NCBI GenBank assembly: GCA_938002705.1
Contig: CALLAG010000289.1
Location: forward strand, 1 to 6,675
From: an uncultured Saprospiraceae bacterium
GTDB lineage: Bacteria; Bacteroidota; Bacteroidia; Chitinophagales; Saprospiraceae
Length of the DNA: 6,675 nt
Reading direction: 5' to 3'
Made by a program: the position numbers and the translations under genes. Positions within the stretch are counted from its first letter, which is position 1, and the number at the start of each line of letters is the position of its first letter. Below are positions 1 to 6,427 of the stretch, one piece after another. The notes below the pieces were generated by a model. The model did not search any database. It was not told where the DNA came from and saw nothing but the letters and a program-made list of their open reading frames with translations.

Positions 1-12
1 CATATCTGCGTT

Positions 13-72
13 AGAAAGCCTCGCCATAGCTAAGGCTATGTCTACGCCTGCCTGCCAGTAGGTAGGTTTTCT
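13..72. repeat. Nested inverted-repeat element, possible dispersed intergenic repeat
   Basis: The 60 bases fold as a closed three-way structure. An outer stem pairs 13-18 (AGAAAG) with 67-72 (TTTTCT). Inside it, one hairpin pairs 25-30 (CATAGC) with 35-40 (GCTATG) around a TAAG loop. A second pairs 47-53 (CCTGCCT) with 60-66 (AGGTAGG). The imperfect positions 18/67, 50/63 and, at the loop of the second hairpin, 54/59 are all G·T, so the fold is better as a plus-strand transcript than as a minus-strand one. GC-rich CCTGCC/GGCAGG palindromes are common in dispersed intergenic repeats of Bacteroidota, but copy number cannot be seen here. The element lies outside any supported gene, beyond the leftward terminator. 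It could be a mobile repeat, a decayed palindrome or a terminator for an unseen gene to the left. Confidence 0.4.
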
Positions 73-184
73 GTCTTAATCTGAAATAAATTATATGAGC
101 GATCTTATCCGCCATTCTATAAATCAAATTGTATAAATAGAAGTACCCTATATACAATGCACAAATACTAAAGACCATTACCAA

Positions 185-222
185 TAAAAAAACGGAAGAG
201 ATCCTGTTGGACATCTTCCGTT
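185..222 (-). terminator. Rho-independent terminator of the rlmB-like/traB-like operon
   Basis: Read on the minus strand, 222-214 (AACGGAAGA) pairs perfectly with 199-191 (TCTTCCGTT). The loop is 14 bases, and the stem runs into a T-run given by the seven A's at 186-192 of the plus strand. It lies 63 bases past the stop codon of the TraB/GumN-like gene, where leftward transcription of the two-gene unit should end. Stem, loop and T-tract all fit an intrinsic terminator in this orientation. Read on the plus strand it has no following T-run. Confidence 0.85.
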
Positions 223-285
223 GATAATTATTACTTTCTAATCTTAGATATAGAACCTCTATACTGTTTTATTCTGATTACTATT

Positions 286-1221
286 CTACCCTTTATGCTC
301 GCTGAGAGGGGTTAGCTTGTATCCTTGTCTGTTTAATAAATCAAGCACGCCATCTTTACCGCCAAGGTGGCCGGCACCTACTGCAAAAAATGTAGAGGCC
401 GTCTTCATCTTCTCGGACATGATAGGAATCCAGTTTCTATTTCTATTATACAATAATACGTCCTCATTACCACTGATGCCTTCTTCTTCGCTCATAGAAG
501 CGACCATCTTATTGATATCTTGAGTGACATACATGTCTATCATCTCCTTGAATGAGTCATCTTCCGTATCTGAAGACTTGATCGTCTGTAGTAGCATATC
601 AGCTTGCTCTTGATACGGTATAGAATCGAATACTGATATCTGATAATCTATCGTCTCCAGACCATCTACATCTTTCTTAGATTCTTGAGCTATAGAATAT
701 AACTCCATCTCATATGACTTAATATCTCCATCACCGCTGAGTCCTTCTCCTGGCTTGATATCACCAGTAGCGAATACTGTAAGGAACATCGGCTTCATCT
801 TCTGCATCATAAAGAATGGAATACCCATATCTTCAAAGTGCCCCTTGACAAGAGCATAATCTTCAGCACTGTAGAAGTCCTTTAGTGTTTTGCCATCATT
901 CATAAATGCTTTATTCATAAGACCCATCGCCTTACTCATATCGAACATATCGTCTAAGTCTATCTCGAATACAACATTCTCTGCAGCGTCTAATGCTGTC
1001 AGGGCTCCCTTAGGCCAGAAGAAAGCATCTTTGTCTATCATGTGTATTGTCCCAAAAAGATAAGATGGCTTTTCTATCCCATTACCTTCTATCTGCCATA
1101 GCAGACTGTTAGCGAATGTATAATTCTCAACCTCAGGTCCTTTAGTACTCTTGCATGAGTACATACTTGTAAGTGCAAGCACTAAGGACAGTATCCATAA
1201 GCTCTTCGTATTCTTTAACAT
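286..1221 (-). CDS. TraB/GumN (Tiki-like) family lipoprotein, putative metal-dependent hydrolase
   Basis: The 311-residue protein starts at ATG and begins with a lipoprotein signal: MLKNTK, a hydrophobic stretch (residues 8-18), then a relaxed lipobox MYSC with the acylated cysteine at 23. It is therefore probably anchored in an envelope membrane; the residues after Cys (KSTKG) are not the acidic kind linked to surface export. The TraB/GumN family hallmarks are present. GTIH is at 57-60, with FEIDL and its Glu at 85-89. A central YEMEL...GLET segment spans 170-190, YNRNRNW is at 258-264, and FFAVGAGHLGGKDG is at 278-291. The two GxxH motifs (57-60 and 282-285) are the proposed metal-binding elements of the Tiki/TraB fold, so a protease or hydrolase role is plausible, but no substrate is evident. 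Length is normal for the family. Only 13 bases separate it from the upstream methyltransferase gene, so the two are probably co-transcribed. Confidence 0.9.
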   Translation of the reverse strand: MLKNTKSLWILSLVLALTSMYSCKSTKGPEVENYTFANSLLWQIEGNGIEKPSYLFGTIHMIDKDAFFWPKGALTALDAAENVVFEIDLDDMFDMSKAMGLMNKAFMNDGKTLKDFYSAEDYALVKGHFEDMGIPFFMMQKMKPMFLTVFATGDIKPGEGLSGDGDIKSYEMELYSIAQESKKDVDGLETIDYQISVFDSIPYQEQADMLLQTIKSSDTEDDSFKEMIDMYVTQDINKMVASMSEEEGISGNEDVLLYNRNRNWIPIMSEKMKTASTFFAVGAGHLGGKDGVLDLLNRQGYKLTPLSEHKG

Positions 1222-1234
1222 AGTGTGTATTATC

Positions 1235-1990
1235 TTAGATTTTATTTTTAAATATTTCGTACATCAATATGGCACCTGCATTGGACACATTGAGGGATTC
1301 TACTCTCTTAGATCCTGGTATACTGATCGTGGCATCTGCCATCTGAGTAAGTGCATATGAGACACCCTTGCTCTCTGAACCCATAACCAAAGCAATTGGT
1401 TCATCAAATTTGATAGATGAGCTCGTGTCTGGGGCGTTCCCGTCAGCGACGACTATCTGTAAGCCAGAGTTCTTGAGGTATTCTACAGCACCTCCTATCG
1501 TCTTCTCTCTACAGAAATGGATATCATTAAGAGCACCTGCTGAAGCTTTCATTGCAAAACTGTTAATACGTGCCGTTTTCTTAATAGACACAACTATAGC
1601 ATCTGCATCAAACCATACTGCACTACGAGCCAATCCTCCTATGTTACGTACATCTTCGATACCATCGAGTACTAATACGAATGGCACCTTACCGCTCTCG
1701 TAGAGATGAGGCAATACTTGCTCAATGCTTATATACTCTACGAATCCTACTTGCGCTACGACACCTTGGTGAGTCGCTGATGAGCATAGGTCATTTAATT
1801 TTTCTTTGGGGACATATTGCAGGGGTATCTGCTGAGTCCTACACAAGGCTCTGATATCTTTTTCGATATCTCCTTTGAGTGACTTGTCTATCCATACTTT
1901 CTCTATGGAACTACTGGCTTGTATGGCATCTAACACTGGTTTTCTGCCTATAAGAAATGTATCCTTCAGAATTAGTCTATTTATAGTCAA
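1235..1990 (-). CDS. rlmB: RlmB/TrmH-like 23S rRNA 2'-O-ribose methyltransferase (SPOUT)
   Basis: With the TTG start chosen here the protein has 251 residues, matching the usual 240-260 of the family. An L30e-like substrate-binding domain comes first: FLIGRKPVLDAI near residues 12-23, ending around HQGVVAQVGF at 74-83. The SPOUT catalytic domain follows with all three motifs. Motif 1 is DVRNIGGLARSA (113-124, Asn and Arg present), motif 2 is ALVMGSESKG (200-209, Glu present) and motif 3 is SIPGSKRVESLNVSNAGA (223-240). It should transfer a methyl group from S-adenosylmethionine to a ribose 2'-OH of RNA, in the cytoplasm. The exact target is inferred; RlmB acts on G2251 of 23S rRNA, but other TrmH-family enzymes look alike. 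The frame stays open to another TTG at 2068 with no ATG, but that extra stretch is non-conserved and overlaps the divergent promoter. The TraB/GumN-like gene follows after 13 bases. Confidence 0.88.
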   Translation of the reverse strand: MTINRLILKDTFLIGRKPVLDAIQASSSIEKVWIDKSLKGDIEKDIRALCRTQQIPLQYVPKEKLNDLCSSATHQGVVAQVGFVEYISIEQVLPHLYESGKVPFVLVLDGIEDVRNIGGLARSAVWFDADAIVVSIKKTARINSFAMKASAGALNDIHFCREKTIGGAVEYLKNSGLQIVVADGNAPDTSSSIKFDEPIALVMGSESKGVSYALTQMADATISIPGSKRVESLNVSNAGAILMYEIFKNKI

Positions 1991-2000
1991 AAATAGCCTT
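1988..2000 (-). promoter_or_regulatory. Possible ribosome-binding site and TTG start of the methyltransferase
   Basis: On the minus strand AAGG (2000-1997) lies six bases before a TTG (1990-1988). This is the best start context in the 5' part of the frame and gives a protein of family-typical length. The competing candidates are a TTG at 2068 and a CTG at 1969. The CTG aligns best with the place where family members usually begin (KDTFLIGRKP), but it is a very rare start codon. The choice is an inference. Confidence 0.45.
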
Positions 2001-2148
2001 AAAAGAGGACTATTATCTCGAATTTCGACAATATTATAGTTTGAGTGCCAAATGTCTTTTATAATCAATGGATTGCACCATAATTAATTTTGATATTCAA
2101 TATATTCACAACTCTATAATTAGATATTTAACTAAATACACCAAATAC
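1991..2148. promoter_or_regulatory. Divergent promoter region; candidate -7 element for the M36 gene
   Basis: These 158 AT-rich bases separate the divergent methyltransferase and peptidase genes and must hold both promoters. On the plus strand TAATTTTG at 2085-2092 matches the Bacteroidota -7 consensus TAnnTTTG exactly. It would give a leader of about 50 bases before the ATG at 2149. No convincing -33 TTTG lies at the usual distance upstream; the nearest T-rich run is TTTT at 2057-2060, somewhat far. On the minus strand TAATATTG (2038-2031) matches seven of eight positions, and I see no matching -33 there either. Confidence 0.4.
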
Positions 2149-5100
2149 ATGAATATTAGATCTACACTACTCCTATTAATGATGATTCCTACTGTGGTAT
2201 TCTGTCAGTCTGACAAACTGAATATCGGCTTAGATTTCGTCAAAAGTAATCTCGAAACACTCAAGCTTACAGATTCTGACATCTCAGAAGTCAAAGTATC
2301 TGACATGTACACTACCAAACATAATGGTGTGACGCATATATACTTTATGCAGTACCTCAACGGTATTCCTGTGCACAATGCCATCCTAAACGTGAATCTT
2401 GATAAGAATGACAATATGTTATTCCATAACACAACATTCGTATCTGATATAGCGTCTAAGGTCAATGCTGCAGAAGCTAAACTAAGCCCGGAGGAGTCCA
2501 TACTTTATCTAGCAGATAAGTTAGAAATCGTGAATCCTGAAGTACCTTCTATGCTTAAGAAAGATGCTAAAGGCACGTATACTTATGCCCAGACGAGCTA
2601 TACTAAAGCTCCTATCGAGGTCAAAGCAAAATATTATGCTGTCAGTGACAACGAAGTAAAATTAGTATGGGATGTATTATTAGATGATGCTCGTAATGAT
2701 GATGTATGGAGTACAAGAATAGATGCAGTAACTGGACAAATTCTTAATCACGAGAATAGAACAGTGTATTGTAATCATGAACATGGTGCATATCATAATC
2801 ATAGTGCTGCATGCAGAGATCATAAGGTAGAACAAGTAGAAGAGAATACTAGTAGCAATCTTAATAGTATGATGATGGGTGCCAGCTACAGAGTATATGC
2901 TCTACCTGCCGAAAGCCCATTACATGGTCCTCATGTAATCGTAACAGATCCAGCTAATCCTATCGCATCACCATTCGGATGGCATGATCTTGATGGTGTA
3001 GAAGGACCAGAATTTACAATAACAAGAGGTAATAACGTACATGCATATGAAGAGACAGATGGTGACCAGATAAGTGCTAATAACGAACCAGATGGTGGAG
3101 CAGATTTAGTGTTTGACTTTGTTCATGATATAGACGCAGAACCAGAGGCGAGTCTTGATGCAGATGTCACTAACCTGTTCTATATGAACAATATGATACA
3201 TGATATCACTTACCTTCTTGGTTTTGATGAAGCTGCTGGTAACTATCAGAGTAATAATTACGGCAATGGAGGATTTGGAGGAGATTTTGTCATAGCACAT
3301 GCTGTAGATGATCGTAATACAGATGGCACTCCAGGAGCTGCAGATAATGCCAATTTTACACTTTCATCGGATGGGAATAGTGGCAACATGAATATGTATA
3401 AATGGAATCAACCTACTGCTGGACTATTTTCTATCGTAGAACCTGCACCACTTGCTGGATTCATCCCTAATGGAGAAGCTGGTACAGGATGGGGATTTGA
3501 CCCTAATTATACTGGAGTAGATATAGAAGCTGAGATGGCATTTGCAGTAGATGGTGATGTTCAATTACCACAAAACGGATGTGGCGACATCGTCAATGGT
3601 GATGAAGTAGAAGGTAAAATAGCTTTGATATACAGAGGTATATGTGAGTTTGGGACTAAAGCTCTCAATGCTCAGAATGCTGGAGCCGTAGCAGTTATTA
3701 TATGTAATGTACCAGGTGCAGGAGGAGATCCGACAAGTGATGGTAGCGATCCGATATCTAACGGGATGGGTAATGGTGCAGACGGGCCTGATGTGACTAT
3801 ACCGACGATAGCCTTAGGCTTCCAAGATTGTCAAGCGATACAAGCATCAATAGATGCAGGATTTCCAGTCATAGGAAAAATAAAACCTTCAGACGTCCAA
3901 GGAGTAGCTCAAGTAAGTGCAGGATTTGACAATGGAGTTATAGCTCACGAATATGGACACGGAATCAGTGGAAGGTTAGTAGGAGGACCTAATACAGTAT
4001 GTGTCAGTTCTACAGATGAGCAGATGGGAGAAGGCTGGTCTGACTTTTTTGCATTAATTACAACAGTAAGACCTGATGACTTAGGTGCTGATGCGAGAGG
4101 TATCGGTAACTACGTAGATGGAAGAGGAATAGCTGGAAAAGGTATCAGAAGATTTCCATATTCTACAGACATGAGCGTCAATCCACAAACATACAAAGAC
4201 ATAAAAGCAACAACTGCCCCTCACCCACTAGGAGAAGTATGGAATGATATGATATGGGATATGTACTGGTCTATGGTAGATCTCTATGGCTATGATGCAG
4301 ACTGGAGTAATACCACTTCTGGTAATCACATTGCTGCGAAGCTGGTCATTGACGGAATGAAAATGATGGGTTGTAATGTAGGATTTATCACAGGTAGAGA
4401 TGCTATCCTTGCAGCTGACATGGCTAATAATGGAGGAGCTAATCAGTGTCTTATCTGGGAATCATTCGCAAGAAGAGGATTAGGTTTCTTTGCAGATGGA
4501 GGCAGTACTAACAATAGAAATGATGGTACAGAAAACTTTGATGTAAGACCAAGTTGCATTAACTCTCTTAAGATCAGGAAAGATATCGCTACTCTAATAG
4601 AAATAGATACAGAAACTGAAGTAACATTATTCGTATCTAATCATAAAGACGAAGCTCAGACGAACTTAGTCGTAACTGATTTCATACCTGAAGGATTAAC
4701 TTATGTAGAGAACTCAGCAAGTATAGAAGCTACTACTATGAATGACCAGATCATATTTGAATATGATACATTCGAGAGTGGACAAGAGGAGGTTATTACC
4801 TACAGAGTGAGAGCAGAAGAAAGTTCTTCTTCTCAATTATTAAGTAATAACGCTGTAGAGTCATCACAAGAATTAGGGCAGTGGCAGAGAGAAATAGGAG
4901 AAGGTAGTAATCTGTGGCGTACCGTCGATGCAAGTATCTTCCCTACTTTTTCTGGTAACCAAGCATGGTATGTAGCAGAACTTGATGATGATACTAAGCA
5001 GACAATTAATTTTCCAAATATCGAAGTGACTGGGGCACTACCTGTACTCAGATTCTGGCATAGAATCAATACAGAATTTGCAAGAAACGGTGGATTCGTA

Positions 5101-5763
5101 GAGATCAGTGAAGATGGTGTCTTATGGTTTGATGCAAAAGATAAGTTCATCAGAAATGGATATGACTGTCCTCTACAGTATACGACATTTGCGATTCCTT
5201 CACACTTTGCATTCTCTGGCAGAACTGATGAGTATATTGATTCTTGGATAGATCTAAGTTCTTATAAGGATCAGACAATATCAGTAAGATTCAGATTCGG
5301 TACGAATTCTGGTGATGCAGGGACAGTCGGTAATGAAACGTTCCCAGCAGACTCAGGATGGTTCATAGATGATGTAGATATGATAGATCTTGTTAATCTT
5401 GAGACACAAGCATGTGTATCTACAGTTACTGATCAAGCATGTACGCCTTTTGTGACTACTATTGTCAATACTAGTCCATTAGCATCTTCTACAGAAGACT
5501 TTACTATAGAAGGTGTAGAAGTGACAGTATTCCCTAATCCTGCACAAGATTATTACATAATGAAGATCATGAGTGAAAGAAGTTTTGATGCAAATATCAG
5601 TCTACTATCTATAGATGGACAACTGATACAGAACAAGACTATCTCTGTAACAGCAGGAGAAAATCAGATCACAACTAATACTTCTCACCTGCCTTCAGGA
5701 TTCTATATTACACAACTAAGAAGTGGTGACAGTGTAATTAATGAAAAAATATTCGTTGATTAA
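2149..5763 (+). CDS. Secreted M36 (fungalysin-type) zinc metallopeptidase with PA insert and T9SS sorting domain
   Basis: This extracellular endopeptidase has 1204 residues. I start it at the ATG at 2149 because a signal peptide begins there (MNIRS, hydrophobic core, probable cleavage VFC|Q at 19/20). The in-frame ATG at 2068 would add 27 residues and place the candidate promoter inside the gene. Residues about 30-100 are an FTP-type propeptide (YLNGIPVHNA), then a PepSY-like part ends near 200 (RIDAVTGQILNHENRT). A His/Cys-rich linker covers 208-225. The M36 domain runs about 246-803, with FGWHDLDG near 276, NLFYMNNMIHD at 342, zinc motif HEYGH at 600-604, third ligand Glu628 in MGEGWSDFF, and His692 in PHPLGEVW. 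A PA domain is inserted at about 470-580 (GKIALIYRGICEFGTKA). Next come a DUF11-like domain (about 805-890) and a jelly-roll like that of immune inhibitor A (about 910-1080, ending GWFIDDVDM). The type IX sorting domain occupies about 1123-1204 (VFPNPAQDYY, ending KIFVD). All catalytic residues are intact. It probably degrades extracellular protein for nutrition. Confidence 0.95.
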   Translation: MNIRSTLLLLMMIPTVVFCQSDKLNIGLDFVKSNLETLKLTDSDISEVKVSDMYTTKHNGVTHIYFMQYLNGIPVHNAILNVNLDKNDNMLFHNTTFVSDIASKVNAAEAKLSPEESILYLADKLEIVNPEVPSMLKKDAKGTYTYAQTSYTKAPIEVKAKYYAVSDNEVKLVWDVLLDDARNDDVWSTRIDAVTGQILNHENRTVYCNHEHGAYHNHSAACRDHKVEQVEENTSSNLNSMMMGASYRVYALPAESPLHGPHVIVTDPANPIASPFGWHDLDGVEGPEFTITRGNNVHAYEETDGDQISANNEPDGGADLVFDFVHDIDAEPEASLDADVTNLFYMNNMIHDITYLLGFDEAAGNYQSNNYGNGGFGGDFVIAHAVDDRNTDGTPGAADNANFTLSSDGNSGNMNMYKWNQPTAGLFSIVEPAPLAGFIPNGEAGTGWGFDPNYTGVDIEAEMAFAVDGDVQLPQNGCGDIVNGDEVEGKIALIYRGICEFGTKALNAQNAGAVAVIICNVPGAGGDPTSDGSDPISNGMGNGADGPDVTIPTIALGFQDCQAIQASIDAGFPVIGKIKPSDVQGVAQVSAGFDNGVIAHEYGHGISGRLVGGPNTVCVSSTDEQMGEGWSDFFALITTVRPDDLGADARGIGNYVDGRGIAGKGIRRFPYSTDMSVNPQTYKDIKATTAPHPLGEVWNDMIWDMYWSMVDLYGYDADWSNTTSGNHIAAKLVIDGMKMMGCNVGFITGRDAILAADMANNGGANQCLIWESFARRGLGFFADGGSTNNRNDGTENFDVRPSCINSLKIRKDIATLIEIDTETEVTLFVSNHKDEAQTNLVVTDFIPEGLTYVENSASIEATTMNDQIIFEYDTFESGQEEVITYRVRAEESSSSQLLSNNAVESSQELGQWQREIGEGSNLWRTVDASIFPTFSGNQAWYVAELDDDTKQTINFPNIEVTGALPVLRFWHRINTEFARNGGFVEISEDGVLWFDAKDKFIRNGYDCPLQYTTFAIPSHFAFSGRTDEYIDSWIDLSSYKDQTISVRFRFGTNSGDAGTVGNETFPADSGWFIDDVDMIDLVNLETQACVSTVTDQACTPFVTTIVNTSPLASSTEDFTIEGVEVTVFPNPAQDYYIMKIMSERSFDANISLLSIDGQLIQNKTISVTAGENQITTNTSHLPSGFYITQLRSGDSVINEKIFVD

Positions 5764-5803
5764 TACGGTATAAAATATCCAACATATAATTATTAGTACT
5801 TAT

Positions 5804-5840
5804 ACGAAAGGCTGATTTCATATCGAAATCAGCCTTTCGT
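5804..5840 (+). terminator. Terminator hairpin after the M36 peptidase gene
   Basis: ACGAAAGGCTGATTTC (5804-5819) and GAAATCAGCCTTTCGT (5825-5840) are perfect 16-bp inverted arms around the five-base loop ATATC. The hairpin begins 40 bases after the peptidase stop codon. An AAAGGC/GCCTTT stem with its T-stretch inside the right arm is a common terminator form in Bacteroidota, but no long T-run follows, so the end could be less sharp than at a classical site. The symmetric stem could also work in the reverse direction, though no leftward gene meets it here. Confidence 0.75.
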
Positions 5841-5972
5841 GCTTAATATCGACCGATAGTCATAAAGTTCTGTATATAAAAAGTAAACCTTTTATATTAG
5901 ACATATAATTGAAAAGAACCAGAATCTTATTATTTAATTAAAAATAATTTAGATAAAAAAAAAGGTAACACT

Positions 5973-5996
5973 ATGAATAAAAGAGACACTAATTAG
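5973..5996 (+). other. Possible leader mini-ORF (seven codons) upstream of the LuxR-type gene
   Basis: An ATG at 5973 opens the seven-residue frame MNKRDTN, which ends at TAG (5994-5996). It is preceded by a run of nine A's and AAAGG (5961-5965), seven bases before the ATG. That is the strongest ribosome-binding context in this part of the window. The LuxR-type gene, 37 bases further on and in the same frame, has only CAACCCCTT before its ATG. The stop codon falls inside the perfect palindrome 5985-6000, so ribosomes finishing here would disrupt that structure. Whether it is translated is unknown, and a chance ATG in AT-rich DNA remains likely. Confidence 0.25.
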
Positions 5997-6000
5997 TGTC
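5985..6000. promoter_or_regulatory. Perfect 16-bp palindrome, candidate operator upstream of the LuxR-type gene
   Basis: GACACTAATTAGTGTC is identical to its reverse complement over 16 bases with no spacer, and it ends 32 bases before the ATG at 6033. A dyad of this size with a GACAC half-site fits a dimeric regulator's binding site. LuxR-type HTH proteins do bind such dyads, so autoregulation by the downstream gene is possible but not shown. It lacks a loop and a following T-run, so it is not a convincing terminator. Confidence 0.45.
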
Positions 6001-6032
6001 ACACAATCTAAATAATCTAAAAGCAACCCCTT

Positions 6033-6344
6033 ATGTCTTTAACCCTAAACATCAACCAAAGTCACAATCCCCCGAGATTATCTGCAAGAGAAATCGAAAC
6101 TTTATATCTCATTGCCCATGAATTCAAAAACAAAGAGATAGCACGTATCCTATACTTATCTACATGTACTGTAGATACTCACAGAAAAAACTTACTGAAC
6201 AAGCTTGGCGTCAATAATTCCGCAGGCCTGATAAGTAGAGCATATCAGTACGGATACCTTCCTATGGAAACTCCAGAAAACATTATAGCTAATATAGATG
6301 ATCTTAATATCATCAGATTGAGTGCCAGTTCTATGGCAAGTTGA
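6033..6344 (+). CDS. Stand-alone LuxR/GerE-type helix-turn-helix transcriptional regulator
   Basis: This small cytoplasmic DNA-binding protein of 103 residues consists almost entirely of a LuxR_C (GerE-type) domain at residues about 14-77. The core reads LSAREIETLYLIAHEFKNKE (16-35). It continues with IARILYLSTCTVDTHRKNL (36-54), where TVDTHRKNLLNKLGV is the recognition helix and following turn typical of the family. No receiver, PAS or autoinducer domain precedes it: the frame is closed by TAG and two TAA codons shortly upstream of the ATG. The last 25 residues (from METPENI) match nothing I recognise and may help dimerise or partner. It could regulate itself through the palindrome at 5985-6000, or act as the output of a separately encoded sensor. 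The leader, at least 150 bases from the preceding terminator, is AT-rich with no clear promoter; TATAATTG at 5904-5911 matches seven of eight -7 positions. No ribosome-binding site is visible. Confidence 0.85.
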   Translation: MSLTLNINQSHNPPRLSAREIETLYLIAHEFKNKEIARILYLSTCTVDTHRKNLLNKLGVNNSAGLISRAYQYGYLPMETPENIIANIDDLNIIRLSASSMAS

Positions 6345-6370
6345 GTATTAACTTAATATGTCTATTATGA

Positions 6371-6427
6371 GTCTACGGTAAACGATAAATAACTTTCTTT
6401 GTTAAGTTATTTATCGTGACTGTAGAC
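6371..6427 (+). promoter_or_regulatory. Long imperfect hairpin enclosing the start codon of the DCC-family gene
   Basis: CGATAAATAACTT (6383-6395) pairs perfectly with AAGTTATTTATCG (6404-6416) around an eight-base loop, TCTTTGTT. Outside it, GTCTAC (6371-6376) pairs perfectly with GTAGAC (6422-6427), with a small asymmetric interior loop (GGTAAA against TGACT) where a few further pairs are possible. The whole 57-base dyad begins 26 bases after the LuxR-type stop. The GTG proposed as the next gene's start is at 6416-6418, at the base of the main stem. The structure could end the LuxR-type transcript, but there is no T-run. It could instead hide the start site in mRNA, or be an operator. Confidence 0.55.

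Noticed and set aside
97..138. Thirteen-codon plus-strand frame starting MSDLIRH
   Set aside because: It is very short, has no ribosome-binding site and no recognisable product; chance is sufficient.
11..214. Minus-strand 67-codon reading frame with a hydrophobic N-terminal part
   Set aside because: Its ATG lies inside the terminator hairpin at 185-222 and its 3' part is the inverted-repeat element at 13-72. The tail residues are low-complexity translations of the repeat, and no family is recognisable.
317..523. Plus-strand 68-codon frame
   Set aside because: It is the antisense shadow of the TraB/GumN-like gene, which has clear family motifs on the minus strand.
1151..1703. Plus-strand frames opposite the methyltransferase and its downstream junction
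   Set aside because: Both are antisense to well-supported coding sequence and show no recognisable protein features.
2068..2148. N-terminal extension of the M36 protein from the ATG at 2068
   Set aside because: The extension would put 27 hydrophilic residues ahead of a proper signal peptide and would include the candidate -7 element at 2085-2092.
2205..2501. Minus-strand frame inside the M36 gene; similar ones at 3106-3300 and 4833-5150
   Set aside because: They lie antisense to conserved peptidase domains, start without any promoter or ribosome-binding context, and resemble no family.
5874..5897. AT-only inverted repeat (ATATAAAA / TTTTATAT, eight-base loop)
   Set aside because: It has only A·T pairs in a very AT-rich intergenic stretch, so it is easily explained by composition.
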